Shown here piece by piece: positions 56,329-64,000 of a DNA stretch of 64,000 bases. Source of the DNA: Pseudomonas lutea (GTDB taxonomy: Bacteria > Pseudomonadota > Gammaproteobacteria > Pseudomonadales > Pseudomonadaceae); the NCBI RefSeq assembly GCF_000759445.1, contig NZ_JRMB01000001.1:868001-932000 (forward strand), read 5' to 3'. The notes beneath the pieces are model-generated. The model saw nothing but the letters and a program-made list of their open reading frames with translations, was not told the DNA's origin and did not search any database. A program made the translations under genes and the position numbers. How positions within the stretch are numbered: the stretch's first letter is position 1; each line of letters opens with the position of its first letter.

Positions 56329-59322
56329 TTATGACGTCCAGGTCTCGCCGCCCGGCCAATCCTTGGTCGGGATGTCGCTGATGGTGCCGTCTTTTACCCC
56401 GTCAATCCCGTAGCGCTCGATCGAATCACCCAACACCTGGGCGAAGTCATCGGCCTTGGCCTGCTGCTGACCTTCTTTGACCAGCCCCGGGATGATCGCC
56501 CCCAGCACCGCAACCCCAGCGCCGAGGAAACCCAGCACGCCCGCCGCCGACGCGACCGCCGGCATGAAGCGGGTGATGCCCAGCAGCGCCATGCTGCCCT
56601 CGACCGCCGAGGCCGAGCCTGCGAGCACGCCCAGCGACCCGGCCGTGATGTTGAAGCCGCCGGTCAGCGCGTCGCCGCGACGGATCGCCTGAACGCCGTC
56701 GAAGATGCTGTACGCACCCGCCGCAATGCCCGCCAGGCCACCGATGCCTTTGGCGCTCTCCTCGAAGTTCTTCGCCACCGCCTTGTAGTTCTTGCCGTCC
56801 TTGACGTTTTCCTTGGCCTTGTCCAGCAGGTCACTGGGCAGCTTGCCGTCTTGCATGTCCTTGATGGTTTTCTCGCCGTTGGCGATGGCCCCGTCCAGGT
56901 ATTGCTGATACGCCTTTGACCCGCCTTCGATGAGTACCGTGGCGGTTTGCACGGAGCCGGTGGTGATGTCGACGACGTTTTTGGTGGAGAGCTTGCCGCC
57001 GTTCTGCGTCCCACGCGCGATGGTCACACCGGCCAGGAACAGTCCGCTCACAACATGCAGGGTGCCGCTGCTGTAGGCGCCTTTGGCATCACCGTTGGTG
57101 TCGAAATCCGAGAGCTTGTCCATTTTGTCCAGGGCTTTGGTGCCCTGGCGGAGCATGTCCCAGTTGCCACGGAAGCCGGCCACCACTTGGTCGGTGGTCG
57201 CAACGGTGCCGTCTTTGTTCATCATCAATTCAGGAGAGTCGCGTCGCACCTGATCAATGCGCTCGCGCAGCTTGTCTTCGTCCAGATCCGCGCCGCCGTC
57301 TTTGCCGTAAGCGGCTTTGAGGTCGTCGAAGGTCGCGCCGGTGAACGCGTTTTCCTGGACGATGCTGGAGAAGTTGTCGTTGAGCTGTTTGTCGAATTGA
57401 TTAGTGAACTCCGGGTCCAGCGCGCCGTTGTACAGCGCCACTTCCAGGCTGAATGTGGCCCCGGCGGCGTCAGGCGTCTGGGTCTTCAGCAGTTCACGCA
57501 GCCGCTCGCCCGAGGCCAGCGAATCCTTGTAATACGTCTTGAAGTCCTCGTTGTGGGAAGATTTGCCCACCGCAGCCTGTATCTCGGCGTTGTCGTCGAT
57601 GCCCAGCATCGACTGGTAGCTGTTGGCGGTGGCGTAGAAACTGGCCAACGCTTCTGGCTGATTGGTCTTGCCGTCTTTGGTCGCGGCGTCCCAGGCCTGG
57701 TCGAGCGCCTTGCCGGATTTGATCTCGTCCTCGTAGGTCTTGGTCACCGCATCCTTGAGGCCGGGACTTGCCTCGAACAGCGACTTGACCGACTCGTCAC
57801 CCTTGGTCTTGATGAACTCGGCCGTTGGCGCATCCTTCTGCAGAATGGCGATGTGGTCGTTGATGTCCTGCAACACCTTGTCCGGCTCCCAGAACGCGCC
57901 GGACCCGTTGGCAATCGCCACCTTGCCGTAGTCATCGCCCCACATGCCGGCCTTGGCGCCGTCGACCACCAGCTTCTGCGCGCTCTGAAGATCCAGCAGC
58001 ACAGCGGCCTTTTCCTCGGCGGTGTAGTTTTCGGGGTGCTCGAAGACGTCTTTGCCCAGTTTGCTGGTGTCGACGTTGTGCGTCACGTTGCCCGACACCA
58101 CGCTCGACACCAGCGCGCTGAGGCCGGTGGCGTCGGCCGGTGCCGAGTTCTTCAGCCAGGTCTGAATGTCGGACTTGCTGGCCTTGCCATCGGCGCCACC
58201 GGCCAGCAGCTTGCTGGAGGTGTCGAGTATCTTGAAAGCCCCCGGCTGCGACCAGAAGTCCAGCGCGGCTTTTTCCTTGTCCGAAAGCTGAGGGTTGGCG
58301 TCTTTGTAGTCTTTGATGTTCTGCGCGGTGAGGGTGTCGCCGGCATCGGTCTTGCCGCGGATGGAGTCGTACTTTTGCTCAAGGATCGCCGCGTAACCGG
58401 CCACTTCTTTTGAACCGGCGTCGGCATCGGGCTTGGCCTTGAGAAATTCCTTGTAGCTGGCGATGTCTTCGCTGGCCTGAGCCTTGGGCAGCGACTCGAA
58501 GCCGTATTTGCCAAAGTCCTGCAAGCGCCCGGCTTCGGTGCCGTGCCTGGCTTCGCCGCTCTTGGTGAAGCCATCGACGCTGGTGTTGGCCACGTCCTTG
58601 CCGCTCAGTACTTTGCCATTTTCGTCGTAGCCAACTACCCGGTCCATGACCTGAGCCGCGCGGAAGGCAGCGTTCGGGTCGGTCTCGAAGTCCCCGACGC
58701 GTTCCTTCAATGCGTCTTTGACGCCGCTCTGGTTGCCCAGATGCTTGAGCAGCGGGTTGGCGTCGATGATGTCCTGAGCCGAGCGCTTGTCATCCTTGGG
58801 CAGTTCCCAGACGATGCCGGCGCTTTCACCTGCCTCGCGGGCCTTGGCGTCGCCACCGACGTTATTGGCGCTTTCCATCTTGCCCTTGAGGCTGTCGAAA
58901 CCGTCCTTGCCGAAGTCCTGCAGGCGACCGGCCTCGGTGCCGTGTTTGGCCTGGCCACTTTTGGTGAAGCCATTGATGCGGTTGTCATCGACATCAGTGC
59001 CGGCCAGGCGCTGGCCGTTTTCGTCGTAGCGCACCACGTGGTCGAGCACCTGTTCGGCACGGAAGGCGGCGTCCGGGTCGTTCTCGAAGTCGCCAACGCG
59101 TTCCCTGAGCATGTCCTTGACGCCACTCTGGTTGCCGAGGTTTTTCAGCAGCGGGTTGTCATCGATGATCTGCTGCGCCGAGCGGTTATCGTCTTCGGGC
59201 AGTTCCCATTCGATACCGGCGTCTTTGGCTTTCGCACGGTCGACGGAATTGTCCCAGGTGGCCTGGCCTTTGCCGGCGACCTCGGTGACGACCCGGGTTA
59301 TATCGAGTGACGGGATAGACAT
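56329..59322 (-). CDS. NolX/HrpF-like type III secretion translocator candidate
   Basis: 997-aa protein lacking a Sec signal, with a Ser/Thr-poor but flexible N-terminus. Residues 36-145 and 169-277 are a tandem duplication (DNPLLKNLGNQSGVKD, then GTEAGRLQDFGK in both), period 133 residues, the hallmark of Xanthomonas HrpF and rhizobial NolX. An EF-hand-like ADGKASKSDIQTWL lies near 375-390. Hydrophobic segments near 760-780 and 880-960 (AGVLGFLGAGVAVLGAIIPGL) could insert into a host membrane. HrpF/NolX form the translocon of Hrp-type secretion systems; this role is inferred. GGAGCC precedes the ATG. Confidence 0.78.
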   Translation of the reverse strand: MSIPSLDITRVVTEVAGKGQATWDNSVDRAKAKDAGIEWELPEDDNRSAQQIIDDNPLLKNLGNQSGVKDMLRERVGDFENDPDAAFRAEQVLDHVVRYDENGQRLAGTDVDDNRINGFTKSGQAKHGTEAGRLQDFGKDGFDSLKGKMESANNVGGDAKAREAGESAGIVWELPKDDKRSAQDIIDANPLLKHLGNQSGVKDALKERVGDFETDPNAAFRAAQVMDRVVGYDENGKVLSGKDVANTSVDGFTKSGEARHGTEAGRLQDFGKYGFESLPKAQASEDIASYKEFLKAKPDADAGSKEVAGYAAILEQKYDSIRGKTDAGDTLTAQNIKDYKDANPQLSDKEKAALDFWSQPGAFKILDTSSKLLAGGADGKASKSDIQTWLKNSAPADATGLSALVSSVVSGNVTHNVDTSKLGKDVFEHPENYTAEEKAAVLLDLQSAQKLVVDGAKAGMWGDDYGKVAIANGSGAFWEPDKVLQDINDHIAILQKDAPTAEFIKTKGDESVKSLFEASPGLKDAVTKTYEDEIKSGKALDQAWDAATKDGKTNQPEALASFYATANSYQSMLGIDDNAEIQAAVGKSSHNEDFKTYYKDSLASGERLRELLKTQTPDAAGATFSLEVALYNGALDPEFTNQFDKQLNDNFSSIVQENAFTGATFDDLKAAYGKDGGADLDEDKLRERIDQVRRDSPELMMNKDGTVATTDQVVAGFRGNWDMLRQGTKALDKMDKLSDFDTNGDAKGAYSSGTLHVVSGLFLAGVTIARGTQNGGKLSTKNVVDITTGSVQTATVLIEGGSKAYQQYLDGAIANGEKTIKDMQDGKLPSDLLDKAKENVKDGKNYKAVAKNFEESAKGIGGLAGIAAGAYSIFDGVQAIRRGDALTGGFNITAGSLGVLAGSASAVEGSMALLGITRFMPAVASAAGVLGFLGAGVAVLGAIIPGLVKEGQQQAKADDFAQVLGDSIERYGIDGVKDGTISDIPTKDWPGGETWTS

Positions 59323-59427
59323 GGCAGGCTCCTGAAGTGGGTGTTCACTAGTACGTTGTCCATTACGGGTGTGGGCCGTCGAGAGCAGGGTCGCGCAACA
59401 GTCCGCGGCGCTGCTCTCAACGCTGTG

Positions 59428-62400
59428 CTAACGCTTGTCTTCGCCGTATTCGACGTGCAGCTCGTCATCCAGCCGGTTGCTGGACGAGCCGTCGTGTTGC
59501 GGTGTTTCGTCGAAGTGCTGCCACTCCGCGCTCTGGAAGCGAAACAGGCTGTCGTCCGGCGGGGCTTCGCGTTCGCCGTATTCGTGGAGCGAGTAGTGCA
59601 GGTACTCGACCTTGTCGCCCCAGTCGCCCTGAAGCAGGCCGTCAGCGGCCAGGTCGCGGTACCAGTCGTTTTCCTTCTCGCTGGCTTTCTGTTTCTTGTT
59701 GTGGTCCACGAAGAACCCGATGACCCCGCCGATCACCGCCAGGACCACGCCGACCAGGAAGAAAGGCCCCGTCAATGCCGCTGCCGAACCTGCTCCCACC
59801 AACGCCGCCGCGCCGAGCACGCCGGCCGATGCCCCGAAGGCGCCGGCGGCGATCTGCAGCCCGCCAGCGGCCTTGGCCAGCGGGTCACCGGATTCAATGC
59901 CGCTTTTGATGGTGAAGGCGCCCAGCACGATGTCGGCGAACCCGCCCACCACGTCGCTGGCCGGGCCGAGCACTTTGATCACCGAACCGGCGATCTTGCC
60001 CGCCTTGCCGGCGCCCAGCTTGGCACCGCCGGCGCCGGTGACAGCGTCATCGAGACGCTGGGTGATGCCGCCCTGGACTTTCTCCGCATCGGCGAAGGTG
60101 CCCGCGCCGTCGCCCAGCACCGACGAAATGTCGGGCGTGATGTCCAGCGCGCTGCTGATTTTGGTTTTCATCGCGTCGGAAAGCTTGGGATCGCGAACGT
60201 CGACCATGGTCGGGGCTTTGTCATTGCCCCAGATTTCCGGAAGCGTCTTGTCGAGCCCGAGGAAGTCGACCATGCCGCCTTTGCCGACCAGGTCGGCAAT
60301 CGCGTCGCCGAGCTTGACGAAGTGGCTGCCCGCGCCCGCGAAGCTGAGGAAGTCCTTGGCGATTGCCAGCCGTTGCAACGGCGTTTCGGCCAGCTTGCCG
60401 CCGTTGCCGGCAAGCTGGTAAATGCCCGAGAACAGTGAGACGCCGGCCCCCATCGAGCCGAGTACGCCTTTGTTGTTCAGCGCATTGAAGACCTCGCCCA
60501 GCTGACCGCGATCAGCGATCGCCACATAGGGCTTGGAGAGCGCAGTTTTGATGTCCGCCTCGGAAATGCTGCCATGGGTTTTGTAGGCTTCGCCCAGCTC
60601 TGCCAGCGCTTTGCTCACCGCAGAGGATTTCTTCTTGTCGCCCAGTCCTTCTTCAAGAAACTTCTCGATGGTTTCCTGGGTGCGGCGGGGCAGGTCAAGC
60701 AACTCGCCCTTGAGCACGCTTTTCAGCAGACCGAAGAGGTCCTTGGTGGCCAGCTCCTTGTTCTCGTCGGAGACCTTGCCCGGGTCGCTGATCAGGTCGT
60801 TGAGGTCGCTGGTCAAGCCGTCGGCCTGGATGTTCTGTGCGGCTTTGGTTGCGGCGTCCGGGTCGAACAGCGACAGCGCGGTCAACGTGTCGCTCAGGTC
60901 CTGTTGCGCCTCATGGGCCTTGCCTTGTTTCTGCAGGTCCTTGAGGTAGGTTACGTAGTCCGGGTTGGCGGTCAGGTCGAGAAGCTTTTGTTTGACCGCG
61001 TCCTTGTTCGGGATGCGATTGATCGCACCGTCCATGCTGGCCTTGTAATCCGCAGTGACGCCGGGATCGGAGAACAGGGCGCTGATCCGCTCCTGCAGCT
61101 TGGGGCCGTCGATGATGTCGTGCATGTCGGCGGACGAGAGCTGGGTCTGGTGGTCGTCAAAGACTCGCCAGGTGCCGCCGAAGAAGCCGGGATCTTCTTC
61201 ATAGCCGGTCAGGCCGCGGCCGTTCTGATAGGCCGCTTGCGCTTCCAGCGCGCGCACCAGCTGAGCGCGGGGGTCGTCCTTGCCGATAGAACCGTCCTGC
61301 ACGCCCTTGCGGTACTTGTCGAGCAGCTCCTGGGTGGCCAGTTCGCTGACGGTCAGCTCGGGAGACTGGTCATCCTTGGGATCGGCCTTGACGCCGGTAC
61401 CGAGGTTGAGCACGTCCAGCTCGGCTTCGGGAGGCAGGTTGGCCTTGGCGCGGGTGTCGTCGACACCGGTCTTGGTCCAGGCATCCCACTTGGCGACGAC
61501 GTCGTCATACAGCTGCGGGCTCAGCGCCTTTGAAACGATGACCTTGCCTTCGCTGGTTTCGTAGCGGATCAAGCCGTTGCCCAGGTCGTCCGGCGAGCCG
61601 AAGGTCATGTCGACGTTTTTCAGAAAGTCGTTGGGGCCGGCCAGCTTGTAGCCTTCGGCCTCGCTGGTGTGGATCTGGCTCCAGGTCTCGTTGGCGGTGC
61701 TGGCGCTTTTGAACAACTCGGGGGTGAGGTCTTTGGAGACCACTACGCGGCTACCGTCTTGCAGTTCGTAAGTGAGGGTTTCGCCCTCCTGGCCGACGGT
61801 CCAGTAGAAGTTTTTGTAATCGTTGAGCGCTGGCGCCTGAGTGCCTTGATCGGCAAGGGTGGCACCGCCGGAAACGGCGGTGTTGATGTCGCCGGACTTG
61901 GCCGGATCGTTGATGACCTCATGCAGCGACTTCAGGTAATCGAACAACTTGGGATTGTCATCGCGTGCGACGATGACCTTGCTGCCCCCGTTGTCGTAGC
62001 GAATCAGGCCCGGACCCACTTCGTCGGCGGGCCCCACGGCGGTGCCGGCGTAGGGCGGCCAGACTTCGTTGTCGGTGGCGCGACGGTAGCCGACATGTTC
62101 GCTGGCGTTGACCGCGCTCAACGTCTTGTAAGCCTCGGACACTTGCTTGAACGCCTCCGGATTGTTCTGTTCGGCGAGGATCACGTGCTTGCCGTCCTGG
62201 GTCACATACCGAATCAGGCCCGGACCCTCCTGATCGGGCGGGCCGATAAAGCGGTAACTGCCCAGCGTGTCCGGCACCGCCGTGTCTGCCGTCCCCAGCT
62301 CGTAACCTTCGGCGAGGCTTTTGTTGATGCCCTGCAATGCCGCGCGGTCTTCGACGACCTGCTTGTACAGCGTCGGGTTGGTGGACTTGCTGACTATCAC

Positions 62401-62631
62401 TTGCTGGCCGTCCTGGGTGACGAAGCGGACGGTGTCGGCGGCGAGGGTGCCGGGCTCCTCGATGGTTTTGTAGTCCTTGAGCGCAGGCGCCTTTTCATCG
62501 GCGGTCGCAGGTCGATACTGATCGGCCAGCCTGGCGCTGGTCTTCAGAACAGCGGCGAACAGGTTTTTCGGCACGGTGGCGAGCGGCCGCGATTTCAGCT
62601 CGGGGGTGCTATCCAAAGGGCGTGTCGGCAT
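59428..62631 (-). CDS. Large HrpF/HrpK-like type III secreted protein with five N-terminal repeats
   Basis: 1067-aa protein. Residues about 35-400 hold five divergent copies of a 65-80-aa module with the core GPGLIRYxxxDGKxVIVSxxxNPxLF (written as separate pieces: PDQEGPGLIRY, PDDLGNGLIRY, DGQQVIVSKS). The C-terminal third carries TPLQRLAIAKDFLSF and SHFVKLGDAIADL, a pattern I associate with HrpK/HrpF translocators, and hydrophobic segments ending ALTGPFFLVGVVLAVIGGV. ATG 62631 has GCAGGAG upstream; the ATG at 62667 has none. Adjacent to and co-directional with the NolX-like gene (105-bp gap), so probably one unit. Function inferred. Confidence 0.72.
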   Translation of the reverse strand: MPTRPLDSTPELKSRPLATVPKNLFAAVLKTSARLADQYRPATADEKAPALKDYKTIEEPGTLAADTVRFVTQDGQQVIVSKSTNPTLYKQVVEDRAALQGINKSLAEGYELGTADTAVPDTLGSYRFIGPPDQEGPGLIRYVTQDGKHVILAEQNNPEAFKQVSEAYKTLSAVNASEHVGYRRATDNEVWPPYAGTAVGPADEVGPGLIRYDNGGSKVIVARDDNPKLFDYLKSLHEVINDPAKSGDINTAVSGGATLADQGTQAPALNDYKNFYWTVGQEGETLTYELQDGSRVVVSKDLTPELFKSASTANETWSQIHTSEAEGYKLAGPNDFLKNVDMTFGSPDDLGNGLIRYETSEGKVIVSKALSPQLYDDVVAKWDAWTKTGVDDTRAKANLPPEAELDVLNLGTGVKADPKDDQSPELTVSELATQELLDKYRKGVQDGSIGKDDPRAQLVRALEAQAAYQNGRGLTGYEEDPGFFGGTWRVFDDHQTQLSSADMHDIIDGPKLQERISALFSDPGVTADYKASMDGAINRIPNKDAVKQKLLDLTANPDYVTYLKDLQKQGKAHEAQQDLSDTLTALSLFDPDAATKAAQNIQADGLTSDLNDLISDPGKVSDENKELATKDLFGLLKSVLKGELLDLPRRTQETIEKFLEEGLGDKKKSSAVSKALAELGEAYKTHGSISEADIKTALSKPYVAIADRGQLGEVFNALNNKGVLGSMGAGVSLFSGIYQLAGNGGKLAETPLQRLAIAKDFLSFAGAGSHFVKLGDAIADLVGKGGMVDFLGLDKTLPEIWGNDKAPTMVDVRDPKLSDAMKTKISSALDITPDISSVLGDGAGTFADAEKVQGGITQRLDDAVTGAGGAKLGAGKAGKIAGSVIKVLGPASDVVGGFADIVLGAFTIKSGIESGDPLAKAAGGLQIAAGAFGASAGVLGAAALVGAGSAAALTGPFFLVGVVLAVIGGVIGFFVDHNKKQKASEKENDWYRDLAADGLLQGDWGDKVEYLHYSLHEYGEREAPPDDSLFRFQSAEWQHFDETPQHDGSSSNRLDDELHVEYGEDKR

Positions 62632-63018
62632 GCGATTGAACTCCTGCTTTTTATCGGTAGGGCACAACTAAGAGGCGGGGCACAGCGCCAGGCTGTTCAC
62701 TGGCACGTCGCGCCGGCATCTATCAAAAACTGGATAAACAGTGTGCGTTGAAGTGTGAGCGGCACAGCGGTTAATTATCGGCACTCCGATATGACGTGAC
62801 GATGAAGTCCGGGCAACGAGCCGACCATACATGGATATACGCGACGATTCAGCGCAACGTTCAACCGGCAAATATGAAGGGCCCCGGAACAATGGACTGA
62901 CTTCAAAACAGTTCAGGCGTTGAGTGCGTTATGGTTGCGCATGAATTCGCAGGTGGGCTCACAACAAGGCTGAAACCCTAGCAGAGTGCTCCGGAAATCG
63001 GCGCGTGCTGCCGGCTTT

Positions 63019-63034
63019 TTCACAACAATTCACA
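63019..63034. promoter_or_regulatory. Direct repeat TTCACA-N4-TTCACA
   Basis: Second site; spacer ACAA. Lies about 390 bases upstream of the 1067-aa gene and 400 upstream of the 54-aa gene. Confidence 0.55.
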
Positions 63035-63271
63035 GCGGGAGCCCATTGCGTCAGGGCTGGCGGGCCGGTCTACATGAGCACCATGGCCAACATTGTATTC
63101 GCCACAAATATGGCGCCACTCCTTTGACTGAATAACTTCATTCTAACTAACGGGGGAAAGCAGAGTTTCATCAGATTCGATCAATAACAACGGTCTCGGC
63201 CTTTGTTTACAGATACAGGCAATATGACATTGCGGCGCAATAAAGTAGCGCAGTGAATCGAATCCCGGTAT

Positions 63272-63287
63272 TTCACAAGTTTTCACA
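63272..63287. promoter_or_regulatory. Direct repeat TTCACA-N4-TTCACA
   Basis: Third site; spacer AGTT, with extended TTTCACAA in both halves. It is 150 bases upstream of the 54-aa gene start, a fitting distance for activation of the secretion operon. Confidence 0.6.
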
Positions 63288-63438
63288 ACAACTAAAAAAT
63301 GCCCCCGCCTAATATTGATTGGTGCAACGCAAGTGCTGAAGTTTATTTGTAACAATTCGGCTTTATGGTGAGGCACGCACTAAGCAAGCGCCGCAATGCG
63401 GCTGAAGACATTCCCCCATCCCTGTAAGGAGATACACA

Positions 63439-63603
63439 ATGAGTGAAGTCCCTCCAGCAAGCTCCGGCGGCGGCGCAGATGCAGCGATCGCAAAAATGGA
63501 AGCCACGTTCAACATGGCTATCGAGAAGTCGGCAAAGATCACTGAGCTGACCACGGCCAAGAAAGCCGAGCTCGACGCGACCAAACAACGGCCTCAGAAC
63601 TGA
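63439..63603 (+). CDS. 54-aa needle/pilin-like protein of the type III locus
   Basis: Very small helical protein, no signal peptide: a Gly/Ser-rich start (VPPASSGGGADAAI) and an amphipathic helix, MEATFNMAIEKSAKITEL, then TTAKKAELDATKQRPQN. TAAGGAG sits 8 bases before the ATG. Position directly upstream of an SctD-type gene, and a size and single-helix design like needle/Hrp-pilin subunits (HrpA, NopA), suggest the extracellular filament subunit. It lacks the classic YscF motifs, so this is inference. The C-terminus is duplicated in the 154-aa protein at 55786. Confidence 0.72.
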   Translation: MSEVPPASSGGGADAAIAKMEATFNMAIEKSAKITELTTAKKAELDATKQRPQN

Positions 63604-63716
63604 CGCCGTGATGCGAGCAGCCGCCCGGCTGCTCGCATTCCATCTGCCTCATTGAGCTACACCTTTTCGGCGTCCGACTCGCCTCTTGCCTGCGCACTCG
63701 ACCCGGGTAACACGGT

Positions 63717-64000
63717 ATGACCGCCCAGATTTCCCTGACATCGCTGCCTGATCCGTCGGCACGCGTCACACCCATTCCACTGCTGAGCATCACCCACGGC
63801 CTGCACCGAGGGGTAAGCCTGGCGCTTGAAAACCCTGTTTATACGGTTGGCAGCGCTGGCGATGTTGATTTGCTCCTCAGCGACCCCGGCATTGCCGCGC
63901 GGCATCTGGCGTTGCGCTTCGCAGCAGGTCAGGTGGCTGTCGAAGCGCTTTGCGGCGACGTCATCGTCGTCGCGCGCCACGGTCAGGAGATACGCATTCC
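63717..64000 (+). CDS. SctD/YscD/HrpQ-like type III inner-membrane ring protein (N-terminal FHA domain), truncated by window edge
   Basis: First 94 residues visible. PLLSITHGLHRGVSLALEN, YTVGSAGDVDLLLSDPGI and AARHLALRF form the FHA-like cytoplasmic domain typical of SctD. The rest would hold a transmembrane helix and periplasmic ring-building domains. It marks the beginning of the secretion-apparatus operon extending right of the window. A free-standing FHA protein (for example type VI) is the main alternative. Confidence 0.75.
   Translation, partial: MTAQISLTSLPDPSARVTPIPLLSITHGLHRGVSLALENPVYTVGSAGDVDLLLSDPGIAARHLALRFAAGQVAVEALCGDVIVVARHGQEIRI

Larger units (their letters stand above)
62632..63438. 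other. Long divergent intergenic region of the type III locus
   Basis: About 800 bp, clearly lower in GC than the rest of the window, between the divergent 1067-aa and 54-aa genes. It contains two TTCACA-N4-TTCACA repeats (63019 and 63272). No HrpL-type GGAACC-N15-CCAC box seen. Short open frames have no family signature. Confidence 0.6.

Noticed and set aside
56947..58413. Long plus-strand frames opposite the 997-aa and 1067-aa genes (also 59341-60438, 60574-61533, 61669-62751)
   Set aside because: Shadows of the minus-strand type III genes; their Val/Leu/Gly-rich composition is that of antisense high-GC frames.
62632..63438. HrpL-type hrp box, PIP box or rhizobial tts box upstream of type III genes
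   Set aside because: I looked for GGAACC-N15/16-CCAC, TTCGC-N15-TTCGC and the tts-box core and found no acceptable match.
63657..63980. Minus-strand frame of 107 codons at the window end
   Set aside because: Antisense to the FHA/SctD-like start, which has family signatures and a fitting upstream neighbour.

Overview
The window is GC-rich chromosomal DNA from a fluorescent-type Pseudomonas, inferred from close matches to Pseudomonas families (PctA-type and McpU/TlpQ-type chemoreceptors, XenA, PagL, MvaT-type H-NS, AlgE-type epimerase, AmiC/AmiR) and from dense REP/REPIN-type palindromes. About 54 protein genes are supported. I saw no tRNA, rRNA, CRISPR array, transposase or prophage gene.

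Left part (1-25 kb): a truncated amino-acid-type chemoreceptor; lipid A deacylase (pagL-like); a VOC protein; a LysR regulator; xenA with a divergent ArsR-type regulator; a diguanylate cyclase; a PAS hybrid kinase; small secreted proteins; and a large AlgE-type mannuronan epimerase homologue with RTX repeats whose catalytic motif is degenerate. A LacI-regulated operon follows: binding protein, two permeases, ATPase and a GpdQ-like phosphodiesterase. It probably imports and cleaves a phosphorus-containing or glycerophosphodiester-like compound. Next come an AAA-type ATPase preceded by an unusual array of TATA-centred repeats and a small convergent HTH gene, then a McpU/TlpQ-like chemoreceptor.

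Middle (25-33 kb): a seven-gene minus-strand operon, amiC-like, amiR-like, two permeases, peptide-type binding protein, acetamidase/formamidase and fused double ATPase. Its leader holds a strong intrinsic terminator just before the first gene. This fits ANTAR-protein antitermination of an amide uptake and hydrolysis operon.

33-53 kb is mostly ordinary metabolism and regulation: LysR, AraC and MvaT regulators, an EamA transporter, SDR, GST, PLP dehydratase, two MDR alcohol dehydrogenases, a GGDEF-EAL protein and a second PAS hybrid kinase paralogous to the first. REP-derived repeats occupy many intergenic regions, including an 11-unit, exactly 111-bp tandem array (41.0-42.2 kb) and a 416-bp composite repeat (53.4-54.8 kb).

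Right end (55-64 kb): the border of a type III secretion locus. It holds two very large secreted-protein candidates (a NolX/HrpF-like translocator with an N-terminal duplication, and a longer relative with five N-terminal repeats), a 154-aa protein and a 54-aa protein sharing the same needle/pilin-like tail, and the start of an FHA-containing SctD/YscD-type inner-ring gene cut by the window edge. Three copies of TTCACA-N4-TTCACA lie only in the intergenic DNA of this region and may mark a dedicated regulon. This locus is the best candidate for a poorly described system.
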